DNA of 17,915 nucleotides from an uncultured Bacteroidales bacterium. Its GTDB lineage: Bacteria; Bacteroidota; Bacteroidia; Bacteroidales; FEN-979. How positions within the stretch are numbered: the first letter of the stretch is position 1; the number at the start of each line of letters is the position of its first letter. Shown here one piece after another: positions 6,336 through 13,099 of the stretch. A model generated the notes under the pieces. That model was given only the letters and a program-made list of their open reading frames with translations, made no database searches and was not told where the DNA came from. Location of the stretch: the NCBI GenBank assembly GCA_903928285.1, contig CAIYQH010000340.1, positions 1 through 17,915 of the forward strand. Direction: 5' to 3'. Position numbers and translations under genes: made by a program.

Positions 6336-6707
6336 TTATTTCCCGTCTGAAAAATCAGCAACAGAGGGCGTTACAGGGGACAGGGCATTGGTGTTGTCAG
6401 CCTGGTTTTCGCCGGATCCGAAATCGGCTTCCCCCGGGGTGACAGGCGCCAGTGCGAAGATATCAACCGTGATACCGGAGGCAACATCCGAAAAATCGGC
6501 CTCTGCAGGAGTAACCGGGGCAAGGGTGATTACGGCAAAGGCGGCTTCGTTCAACTCTTCAAAGGTAGCTTCTGACGGGGTGGAGGGGGCCAGGGAGGAT
6601 TGGACCATATTCAGGTCATGGTTTGCCGCGGCTCCGCCGGTACCGGCGAAAAGAGGGTTTATGGAGAGGGTGAGAACTGCTGCCAGGATGATCGTTGTTG
6701 CTTTCAT
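6336..6707 (-). CDS. Small secreted protein with four LAPxTPxEAxF repeats, function unknown
   Basis: A 123-residue protein from the ATG at 6707; the open frame begins ten codons earlier at a TTG, which would delay the signal peptide. Residues 1-21 form a clean signal peptide ending in LFA-G. The mature part carries four copies of a motif like L-A-P-V-T-P-x-E-A-D-F, at residues 39-50, 62-73, 86-97 and 109-120, with a steady period of 23-24 residues. The repeats are acidic and proline-bearing with no cysteines. I do not recognise a named family. It is divergent from the CarboxypepD-like/sigma/FecR operon and separated from it by 229 bp containing palindromic sites, so co-regulation is plausible. 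It could be a secreted partner or signal for that module; this is a guess from position only. Confidence 0.75.
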   Translation of the reverse strand: MKATTIILAAVLTLSINPLFAGTGGAAANHDLNMVQSSLAPSTPSEATFEELNEAAFAVITLAPVTPAEADFSDVASGITVDIFALAPVTPGEADFGSGENQADNTNALSPVTPSVADFSDGK

Positions 6708-6734
6708 TTTTTTGGTTTTTTTTGTTTGATGAAG

Positions 6735-6742
6735 CAAAGATA
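6735..6742 (-). promoter_or_regulatory. TAnnTTTG promoter box of the repeat-protein gene
   Basis: TATCTTTG read on the minus strand is a perfect match to the Bacteroidetes -7 element and lies 27 bases before the ATG at 6707. No clear TTG is found at the usual -33 position, which may mean the promoter depends on an activator. Confidence 0.5.
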
Positions 6743-6781
6743 TACAGGATCGCAGGGGGTGACCAGTTCACTTCGGTTGAA

Positions 6782-6818
6782 CCGGGAGAACTCCCGGCAA
6801 ACAGGGGAGAATTCCCGG
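6782..6818. promoter_or_regulatory. Pair of operator-like palindromes 21 bp apart
   Basis: CCGGGAG-AA-CTCCCGG (6782-6797) is a perfect 7-bp-arm palindrome. A second site, GGGAGAATTCCCGG (6805-6818), matches GGGAGAACTCCCGG of the first at 13 of 14 bases and starts exactly 21 bp later, two turns of DNA. CGGTTGAACCG at 6774-6784 adds a further overlapping palindrome. The pair lies between the divergent repeat-protein gene and the signalling operon, where a dimeric regulator could control both. Confidence 0.5.
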
Positions 6819-6936
6819 TAAAAATTGTCAGCCGGACTATTTTCATAAATATTGCCGTAACTTCATAGGGTATTTTGAGGATGGGGTATCATAGAGATAT
6901 AAACCCTTAACAAATCAACCTGCAAAATCATTCGTC

Positions 6937-8187
6937 ATGAAAACATTTACAACAAACCTGGTCCGCACGGGCATTCTGTTGCTGCTATTTGCCACCATTA
7001 GCGCAGCCAAGGCCCAAAACAGCTTTGTAACCATTAACGGCACCCTGAAGGACAGCAAAACAGGGGAGAAAATCCGCTATGCCACCATCGCGGTGCCCAA
7101 TACGGGGATCGGTACCGTTTCAAACTCCGACGGCGAATTTACCCTGAAGGTAAACAGCGCCCTGAATGCCGAATCTTTTGAAGTGTCACATATGAGTTAT
7201 GCCACGGCAAAGTTCAGGATCAGCGAAGCGGCGGGCAGGGATAAGACCTATTTTCTCGACGTGAAACCCATCCAGCTTAAGGAGATCTCGGTGGTGCCGG
7301 GCGATGCGCGCGAGATCGTGGAAATGGCCCTGCGGAACATCGACAAAAATTACAGCGCGGTGCCCAACATGATGACAGGCTTTTACCGGGAGTCGATCAG
7401 GCAGCGGCGCGATTACCTGTCGATCGCCGAGGCGGTCGTCGATATCTATAAGGCGCCCTATCTGACAAACCAGGACGACCAGGTGAAGATCTTCAGGGGG
7501 CGCAAGGGTTCCAATGTGAAGAAGGCCGACACCCTGATGGTTCAGCTGCAGGGAGGACCGAATGTGTCGATGCTGCTCGATATCGTCAAGAACACAGATC
7601 TCAGCATTGCGCTGGATAACCTGAACAACTACCAGTTTGAACTCGGCAATGTGGTGAACATCGACAACAGGGTCAACTGGGTTATCAATTTCTCGCCGGC
7701 AGTGATCAGCGAGGAGCCGCTCTATTTCGGGAAACTCTGTATCGACCAGGAGACCATGGCCATCACCCGGGCCGAATTCAGCCTCGACCTCAGCGACGAA
7801 GGGAAGGCCTCGCGCGTGTTTATCCAGAAGAAACCAATCGGCCTGCATTTCAAACCTACTTCGACCAGCTACCTGGTAACCTATAAGCAACAGGATGGCA
7901 AATATTACCTCAACTATGTGCGCGTCGATCTGAAGTTCAGCTGCGACTGGAAACGACGGCTCTTCAAGAACCACTATACTGTGGTGTCGGAGGTGGCCAT
8001 TACCGACAGGCGGACCGGTAATATCGTTAAATTTGCCAATTCGGATGTATTCAAAAAGACCATGGTGTTTGCCGAGAAGGTTCAGGATTTTGCCGATCCC
8101 GGATTCTGGGGCGAATACAATATCATCGAACCCGAAATCTCCATCGAAAACGCCATCAGGAAGATTTCGAAAAGCATGCAGAAATAG
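6937..8187 (+). CDS. Exported CarboxypepD_reg-like protein A (paralogue of 9734-11353)
   Basis: A 416-residue protein with a signal peptide (residues 1-26, ending AKA-Q). Residues 30-115 form a CarboxypepD_reg-like beta-sandwich, with the family pattern YATIAVPNTGIGTVSNSDG, F-T-L-K, and VSHMSY. The remaining 300 residues have no domain I can name. Landmarks are NYSAVPNMMTGFYRES (139-153), AEAVVDIYKAPY (164-175), DQVKIF, and FWGEYNII (390-397). The same landmarks occur in protein B. The MTGFYRE block recalls the start of DUF5686-type outer-membrane proteins, but this protein is far shorter and has no sign of a barrel. It precedes the sigma gene by 13 bp, so they are surely co-transcribed. The likely location is periplasm or outer membrane; its role in signalling is inferred. 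Confidence 0.85.
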   Translation: MKTFTTNLVRTGILLLLFATISAAKAQNSFVTINGTLKDSKTGEKIRYATIAVPNTGIGTVSNSDGEFTLKVNSALNAESFEVSHMSYATAKFRISEAAGRDKTYFLDVKPIQLKEISVVPGDAREIVEMALRNIDKNYSAVPNMMTGFYRESIRQRRDYLSIAEAVVDIYKAPYLTNQDDQVKIFRGRKGSNVKKADTLMVQLQGGPNVSMLLDIVKNTDLSIALDNLNNYQFELGNVVNIDNRVNWVINFSPAVISEEPLYFGKLCIDQETMAITRAEFSLDLSDEGKASRVFIQKKPIGLHFKPTSTSYLVTYKQQDGKYYLNYVRVDLKFSCDWKRRLFKNHYTVVSEVAITDRRTGNIVKFANSDVFKKTMVFAEKVQDFADPGFWGEYNIIEPEISIENAIRKISKSMQK

Positions 8188-8200
8188 GATACATCGCCCT

Positions 8201-8761
8201 ATGAACCTTGCCGATTTCCATATCCAGAAGAAGATACAGGGTGGCGACATCAGGGAGTTTGAACGGCTTTTCACGAAATATTACGGCCCTTTGTGCCACA
8301 ATGCGGATAAAATTCTGAAGGATATGGATATGGCGGAAGATGTGGTACAGGAGTTCTTCTACCAACTCTGGAAAAACAGGGAGCGCTTCAGCCTGAAGTT
8401 ATCCCTGAATGGGTACTTGCACCGCGCCATCCGTAACAATGCACTCCATTACCTCGAACACCTGGCAGTCAGGAAAGACTATGCGGAACATGTTGTCCGT
8501 GAATCAAGGGAACTGCTGCAGGAAAAGGAGCAAAACGATATGGAGATGAAAGACCTTGGAAAAATTATCAACGAAACCCTGGAACAGATGCCCGAACGCT
8601 GCTCCCGTATCTTCCGGATGAACAGGTTTGAAGGGATGAAATACCGCGAAATTGCCATCCAGCTCTCCGTCTCAGTGAAGACCGTGGAGGCTGAAATGGG
8701 CAGGGCGCTGCAGCTGTTCAGGAAATCATTGAAAGCATATATCAGCGAAGGAGTATCATGA
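8201..8761 (+). CDS. ECF-type RNA polymerase sigma factor
   Basis: A 186-residue ECF sigma factor from the ATG at 8201. The frame is open further upstream, but that part is a shadow of protein A's gene. Region 2 covers about residues 19-80 (FERLFTKYYGPLCHNADKIL, AEDVVQEFFYQLW, LNGYLHRAIRNNAL). Region 4 covers about 128-178 (MPERCSRIFRMNRFEGMKYREIAIQLSVSVKTVEAEM), giving the DNA-recognition helix. This is the pattern of the large Bacteroidetes ECF family that works with FecR-type anti-sigma factors. Its stop overlaps the start of the FecR gene (ATGA at 8758-8761), so the two are translationally coupled. Target promoters are unknown; self-regulation of this operon is common for such pairs. Confidence 0.94.
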   Translation: MNLADFHIQKKIQGGDIREFERLFTKYYGPLCHNADKILKDMDMAEDVVQEFFYQLWKNRERFSLKLSLNGYLHRAIRNNALHYLEHLAVRKDYAEHVVRESRELLQEKEQNDMEMKDLGKIINETLEQMPERCSRIFRMNRFEGMKYREIAIQLSVSVKTVEAEMGRALQLFRKSLKAYISEGVS

Positions 8762-9783
8762 ATAAGGAAAAAAGTAACAGGCAGGATGCCGGAAGGGTTG
8801 CGAAATACCTGAGCGGCGAGATGACAGGGGCGGAATCGGCGGTCTTTGAAGCGGAACTTACCGTCTCGGAAGAGGGACGTGCAGACATGGAACATGTAAA
8901 GAAACAGTGGTCGGCCATGAAGGGGTACCAGGGAGTAACATCACCCGACACCCGCAAGGCCTGGGATAAACTCAGCCGCCGTCTGCACAACGAACAGCTG
9001 ATCCCGGCGCAGCAGGAGGTAAAACCCCTGTTTATGAATGCCCAGTTGAAAATCGCCGCCGTTCTGCTGATCCTGCTGGTTTCAGGAGCAGTGACCTATT
9101 GGATGATGTACCATAAGAGGGCTGTTGAGATGGTCCGGGTCGATACCGGCGCCGGGGAGAATACCCTGGTTAAAACCCTTGCCGACGGATCAGTGATCTA
9201 TATTGCGCATCATTCATCGTTCTCCTTTCCGCAGGAGTTCGGGTCGCAGTCGCGCCATGTTGTCCTGCAGGGCGAAGCTTTTTTCGACGTCGCTTCCAAC
9301 CCCTCCCGCCCCTTTGTCATTGAAACGGACAGGGCGCTGATAGAGGTCCTGGGCACTGCCTTCAACGTAAAAACCGAGCAGGGTGATGGCTTCGAACTCT
9401 CGGTTGACCGTGGAAGAGTAAAGGTGTCCCTGAAGTCGGATCCTTCAAACTACCTGCTGGTATCAGCCGGTGAAAAAGTCTCCACCCTGCGGAACAACCT
9501 GGTGAAGTCGAAACATGACCCCGGCCCGGCATGGTATCAGCAGCGGATGCAGTTCAAGGATGAGCCACTCCGGCATATCCTGGATGTGCTGAACCGGAAT
9601 TTCAGCACTAACTTTGTGGTGGCCGATCCGGCAACCGGCAACCATAAGCTTACCGTTATGTTTGATCATGAAACCGCCGCCACCATGACCGAACTTATCT
9701 GTATGACCCTTAACCTGAAAAGCCAAACGATCCATGGGACTGTCGTATTTACCGAAATCAGGGAAGAGGCAAAACCAAATTGA
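8758..9783 (+). CDS. FecR-family anti-sigma factor with DUF4974 domain
   Basis: A 341-residue inner-membrane protein. The first 95 residues are cytoplasmic and should hold the sigma factor (AGRVAKYLSGEMTGAESAVFEAEL resembles the FecR N-terminal region). One membrane helix spans about 96-116. The periplasmic FecR domain runs from about 127 to 225, with the typical VRVDTGAGENTLVKTLADGS, GEAFFDVAS and LGTAFNVK. The DUF4974 domain follows (about 265-335; FKDEPLRHILDVLNRNF). In known systems the periplasmic part receives a signal from the STN domain of a TonB-dependent receptor and releases the sigma factor. Here the only STN-bearing neighbour is protein B, whose gene overlaps the end of this one by 50 bp. 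Confidence 0.94.
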   Translation: MNKEKSNRQDAGRVAKYLSGEMTGAESAVFEAELTVSEEGRADMEHVKKQWSAMKGYQGVTSPDTRKAWDKLSRRLHNEQLIPAQQEVKPLFMNAQLKIAAVLLILLVSGAVTYWMMYHKRAVEMVRVDTGAGENTLVKTLADGSVIYIAHHSSFSFPQEFGSQSRHVVLQGEAFFDVASNPSRPFVIETDRALIEVLGTAFNVKTEQGDGFELSVDRGRVKVSLKSDPSNYLLVSAGEKVSTLRNNLVKSKHDPGPAWYQQRMQFKDEPLRHILDVLNRNFSTNFVVADPATGNHKLTVMFDHETAATMTELICMTLNLKSQTIHGTVVFTEIREEAKPN

Positions 9784-11353
9784 GTTTTGCAGGATCACTG
9801 ATGTCCGTCACCTTCGCGGAGCCTGCCTGATTCTTGCAGGTCTTTTCTTGTTTTGGGCTCCGGCTGCATCAGGACAAGTCTCCCTGCTTGAAAAAAGCGT
9901 TACCATCCCGAAACAAAACACCACGCTCTACCAGGCCCTGAACCTGATATCACAACAAGCCGACTGCCTGTTTCTCTACGACAGCGAAACCCTCGAAAGC
10001 GACAGGCGGGTCAAACTGCAGGCCGATCGCAAGCCCCTGGCCAAAGTACTGGATAACATCCTCGCGAATCCCCTGCTCGCCTATAAAGTGGTCGGAAAGC
10101 ATATCCTGATTTATAAAACGAAGAAAGAGACAAGTCCGCCGGGCAAAATCCAACAGGAAATTCCCGGAACGGAGATCACCCGGTTTATTGTCTTACGGGG
10201 TCATATTTTCGACAGGGAGAACAAGACGGCCATACCCTATGCCACAGTCGGGATCGTGGAGGAGAACCTGGGAACCATCACCAACAGCGATGGTTTTTTT
10301 TCGCTTAAGATTCCTGCCTCCCTGGCCGGCACCTCCCTGGTTGTTTCGCACCTTGGATATTTGAGCCAGCAGATCCCGGTACAGCTGTTAAACGACCAGC
10401 CGGCCGATGTCTGGCTCGACCGCAGGGTCATCTCCATCCAGGAGGTGATCATCCGGTATATCGACCCCGGGGTGATCCTCGAAAAGGCCATGGAACAACG
10501 GAAGACGAACTACGCGGTGAACCCTGTTTACCTCACCACCTTTTACCGCGAGGGGGTGCAGAAGAATAACCAATATACCAGCTATTCGGAAGCGGTGTTT
10601 AAGGTGTATAAATCCCCCTATGATGTGGGAGAATCCTGCGACCAGGTAAAGCTGCTGAAATCGAGAAAGATCCGCAGTTCCGATCCAAACGACACCGTTT
10701 TCCTGAAGCTGATGGACGGCGTGCAGTCAGCCCTGCAGCTGGATATCGTAAAATGCGTCCCCGGCTTTCTCGACCGCACGCCACCTGTCGAATACACCTG
10801 GAAGTATTCCGACCTTGTCTCCTTCAATGCCAGGGATGCCTATGCCATCACCTTTGTCCAGAATGCCGGGGTGAAAGAGGCGTTGTACAAGGGAACGCTC
10901 TATATTGAGAAGGAACATTTTGCCATCCTCGGCGCCGAATTCGAAATCAACCCCGGGTTCCTCGATATGGCTGCCGACGCGCTCGTGCTGAAGAAAAGCC
11001 ACAGGCTGAATGTTAAATTCAAAAAGATCACCTATTCGGTCAGCTACATGCCCTTCAACGGCAGGTACTACCTAAGCCATGCCCGTTGTGACATACAGGT
11101 GAGCACCCGGCTGAAGAACCACCTCTCCTCCGACCATTTCAGCACCTTCCTCGAACTGGCCACCTGCCATATCGATACCACGGCGGTGGTAAAATTCCCG
11201 AAACAGGAGATCCTCAGGCCCGGCGTGGTCTTTTCAGACCAGCCCAACCTCCGCAACGACGATTTCTGGGGCGGCTACAACATCATCACCCCCGAAACAA
11301 AGCTGAGCGAAGCGCTGCTGCGCATTATCGGGAAAACAGAGGAGATCAGGTAG
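9734..11353 (+). CDS. STN + CarboxypepD_reg-like protein B, no TonB-dependent barrel
   Basis: A 539-residue protein. The hydrophobic part of a signal peptide lies at about residues 30-44, ending near ASG-Q (47/48). Residues 53-128 form an STN (secretin/TonB short N-terminal) domain: TLYQALNLISQQADCLFLYD, PLAKVLDNILANPLLAYKVVG and ILIYK. A CarboxypepD_reg-like domain follows at about 151-235 (PYATVGIVEENLGTITNSDG, VSHLGY). The rest matches protein A: NYAVNPVYLTTFYREG, SEAVFKVYKSPY, DQVKLL, NGRYYLSHARCD and FWGGYNIITPE. In a usual receptor, a plug and barrel of 700 or more residues would follow; here the protein stops after about 300. The ATG at 9734 lies inside the FecR gene and gives a long n-region; no better start is visible. 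Function as signal transducer to FecR is inferred. Confidence 0.85.
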   Translation: MGLSYLPKSGKRQNQIEFCRITDVRHLRGACLILAGLFLFWAPAASGQVSLLEKSVTIPKQNTTLYQALNLISQQADCLFLYDSETLESDRRVKLQADRKPLAKVLDNILANPLLAYKVVGKHILIYKTKKETSPPGKIQQEIPGTEITRFIVLRGHIFDRENKTAIPYATVGIVEENLGTITNSDGFFSLKIPASLAGTSLVVSHLGYLSQQIPVQLLNDQPADVWLDRRVISIQEVIIRYIDPGVILEKAMEQRKTNYAVNPVYLTTFYREGVQKNNQYTSYSEAVFKVYKSPYDVGESCDQVKLLKSRKIRSSDPNDTVFLKLMDGVQSALQLDIVKCVPGFLDRTPPVEYTWKYSDLVSFNARDAYAITFVQNAGVKEALYKGTLYIEKEHFAILGAEFEINPGFLDMAADALVLKKSHRLNVKFKKITYSVSYMPFNGRYYLSHARCDIQVSTRLKNHLSSDHFSTFLELATCHIDTTAVVKFPKQEILRPGVVFSDQPNLRNDDFWGGYNIITPETKLSEALLRIIGKTEEIR

Positions 11354-11429
11354 TAGCATCAGCAAGGGACGGTATCGTAAACCTGGAAAAGTTCCGCAAG
11401 GATGTCGAAGGATATGGAGCAGTTCTCCT

Positions 11430-11882
11430 TTAGCTTTTCAGAAAATCAAAGGCCCCGTTCCTTAAATTGATACCATATTCAAGCCAGGCTTTCAGGCAGG
11501 CCAGGAAGTTGGCCCACCCTTCGGTATTTTGCATAAGCCACCGGCGGCCGTCCTCATCATTGTTCCGGCTCTTCTCGGTGACCGTCACCACGGTTGACCC
11601 CGCCGCCGCAGGGGTAAGGGTGATCTCCACCAGGGTCTCCACCCCGTCGTTCGTCCACCAATAGGAGAGGTAACTGTCGGGGATGATCTTCCCGACGCGG
11701 ATGGGGAATTCCATGTCAAATTCGGGAAAGCGCCATTGGATCGTTTTACCCTCCTCCAGCCTCCCGGAGCCGTAGGCGATAAAATAATCCGACATCTGCT
11801 GTGGGTTGGCGATGGCTTCAAAAACCACAGAAACCGGTTTGCCGGCCTGAATGGCTGTTTTTATTTCGAGTAGCTCGTTCAT
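11430..11882 (-). CDS. SRPBCC (AHSA1/START-like) family protein
   Basis: About 150 residues, covering one Bet v1-like SRPBCC domain. The N-terminal part (IKTAIQAGKPVSVVFEAIANPQQMSDYF) is the usual first strand and helices. The C-terminal helix QNTEGWANFLACLKAWLEYG is typical of the AHSA1 group that binds hydrophobic ligands or acts as Hsp90-activator homologues. No specific ligand can be read. The open frame begins at a TTG at 11915, which would overlap the VOC gene; the ATG at 11882 gives an 8-bp gap and a normal N-terminus. It is the second gene of an operon with the VOC protein, a pairing that is often seen in uncharacterised Bacteroidetes loci. Confidence 0.87.
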   Translation of the reverse strand: MNELLEIKTAIQAGKPVSVVFEAIANPQQMSDYFIAYGSGRLEEGKTIQWRFPEFDMEFPIRVGKIIPDSYLSYWWTNDGVETLVEITLTPAAAGSTVVTVTEKSRNNDEDGRRWLMQNTEGWANFLACLKAWLEYGINLRNGAFDFLKS

Positions 11883-11890
11883 AGACCGGA

Positions 11891-12337
11891 TTATTCGGAC
11901 GGTTTTTCTGTGCAATTGAACATCCAGTGTATGCCGAATTTGTCGGTACAGGTTCCATAGTAGGCTCCCCAGAACATCACCGCCAGCTCCATAGTGACAG
12001 TGCCGCCGGCCGAGAGGGCGTCGAACAGCTTTTTGGTCTCCTCCCGGGTGTCGGGATCCAGGCAGAGATGGACATTATTTCCCTGGATCACGTTGAATCC
12101 CATGCTCTCAGGGGCATCGGTTCCCATGAGCAGGTGCCCGCCTGTGATTGGCAATTCGATGTGCATGATCAGGTGCTTATCCGCCTCCGCGATCTGCGGG
12201 CCACCCTCCATAACAGGGATGTCGCCCAGCCGGGCGATACCGCCGCCGCTGAACTCCCCGCCGAAAACTGATTTGTAGAAGAGGAAAGCCTCTTCGGTGT
12301 TTCTTGAAAAATTGAGATATGTGGTTGTTTTTGCCAT
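11891..12337 (-). CDS. VOC-family (PhnB/glyoxalase-like) protein
   Basis: About 148 residues from the ATG at 12337. The start pattern YLNFSRNTEEAFLFYKSVFGGEF (residues 7-29) is characteristic of the PhnB-like branch of the vicinal oxygen chelate superfamily. The end pattern FWGAYYGTCTDKFGIHWMFNC (122-142) closes the second beta-alpha-beta unit. Members bind a metal ion or small ligand, but many PhnB-like proteins have no known reaction. Four-residue stretches with possible metal ligands are present (H60-x-E, H68, H90) but assignments are uncertain. The frame extends 27 codons upstream to 12418; that part lacks family similarity and was left out. The gene is first in a two-gene operon with the SRPBCC gene. 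Confidence 0.88.
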   Translation of the reverse strand: MAKTTTYLNFSRNTEEAFLFYKSVFGGEFSGGGIARLGDIPVMEGGPQIAEADKHLIMHIELPITGGHLLMGTDAPESMGFNVIQGNNVHLCLDPDTREETKKLFDALSAGGTVTMELAVMFWGAYYGTCTDKFGIHWMFNCTEKPSE

Positions 12338-12385
12338 AAGAGTTGAAGTTAAATGGTGAACTACTGATATAGCATGCAAACGTGC

Positions 12386-12393
12386 TAACTTTG
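12386..12393 (+). promoter_or_regulatory. TAnnTTTG promoter box ahead of the DUF2141 gene
   Basis: TAACTTTG matches the Bacteroidetes -7 element on the plus strand. The -33 position holds CTG rather than TTG. Transcription from here would cover a possible 35-codon open frame and reach the DUF2141 gene with a leader of about 185 bases. Confidence 0.35.
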
Positions 12394-12420
12394 GTAAAAT
12401 TACAGGGTTTTTTAACATGA

Positions 12421-12528
12421 ATGGAGAAAAGAGATCTCGTTCAGAGGGATAAAAATTATGGAACAGTCGACATTATTCAGGTCAAATCCGCTAATAAAAA
12501 CCTGAATGCTGCGTTAGCTGTTGTTTAA
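12421..12528 (+). CDS. Possible 35-residue open frame, unknown
   Basis: ATG at 12421, TAA at 12526-12528. The product starts MEKRDLVQRDKNYG and ends NLNAALAVV; it is basic and has no signal peptide or recognised domain. It lies 27 bp downstream of a promoter-like TAACTTTG and 56 bp upstream of the DUF2141 gene. There is no Shine-Dalgarno sequence, which is not decisive in Bacteroidetes. It may be a small gene, a leader frame, a decayed remnant or chance. Confidence 0.2.
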   Translation: MEKRDLVQRDKNYGTVDIIQVKSANKNLNAALAVV

Positions 12529-12584
12529 TAGCAGATTGACAAACCCCCGCTGAAGAGATCCGTCGCACAAGCAAAAAACATAAC

Positions 12585-13025
12585 ATGATGAAGTTATTAA
12601 TGAGTCTCATCCTGATGATCTCCCTGGCCGGGTTGAACCTTCATGCCCAGACTGACAAGCCTGCAGGCAGCCTTACCTTCCATATCACCGGGTTTGAGAA
12701 AAACTTGGGACAGGCCCTGATCCTCTTCTACAGCAAAGACGACAAGGTCCCCAAGAAACCGGGCCGGCATCTGAAGGCTGAAATCGTCAATAAGGAGGCG
12801 GTACTTACCCTCGAAAATATCCCTTGCGGCGAATATGCAGCCATCATCGTTCACGACATCAACGGCAACGGGGTGGTTGACCACAAATGGGGCATGCCCT
12901 CCGAACCCATGGGGTATACCAACAACTGGAAACTGAGCCTCTTTTCGGGAATGCCCTCCTTCGACAAGCTGAAGTTCGTTCATTCGAAACCCCTCACCAT
13001 CGTGACGATACAGATGCACGAATAA
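12585..13025 (+). CDS. Secreted DUF2141 protein
   Basis: A 146-residue protein with a signal peptide (residues 1-21, ending LHA-Q). The mature part is a single DUF2141 domain. The diagnostic stretch is AAIIVHDINGNGVVDHKWG followed by MPSEPMGYTNN (residues 85-114). The D-x-N-x-N-x-x-x-D arrangement at 91-99 looks like a calcium-binding loop. The family is common in Bacteroidetes and Proteobacteria and has no proven function. A second ATG follows at once (12588), so the start could be either. It stands alone between a minus-strand operon and the convergent aldo/keto reductase gene. Confidence 0.9.
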   Translation: MMKLLMSLILMISLAGLNLHAQTDKPAGSLTFHITGFEKNLGQALILFYSKDDKVPKKPGRHLKAEIVNKEAVLTLENIPCGEYAAIIVHDINGNGVVDHKWGMPSEPMGYTNNWKLSLFSGMPSFDKLKFVHSKPLTIVTIQMHE

Positions 13026-13099
13026 CCGGCGCCAAGGTTGGCCCGTTTACAGGGTTTTCAGGTTCCATGGTATCCGGATTCAGCATGTGACTTATCCTG

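Noticed and set aside
8033..8200. Upstream extension of the sigma factor
   Set aside because: Those 56 codons lie within protein A's gene and read as a basic, proline-rich shadow; sigma region 2 begins right after the ATG at 8201.
7186..8274. 362-codon minus-strand open frame over protein A
   Set aside because: It is antisense to a gene with signal peptide and domain structure, and it runs into the sigma gene; it has no motif of its own.
11354..11429. Short open frame after protein B (ending near 11434)
   Set aside because: It reads about 27 codons without a start and overlaps the end of the SRPBCC gene; too short to support as a gene or a remnant.
13026..13099. Bidirectional terminator between the DUF2141 and aldo/keto reductase genes
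   Set aside because: No convincing stem with a T-run was found in the 74 bp, although the genes converge.
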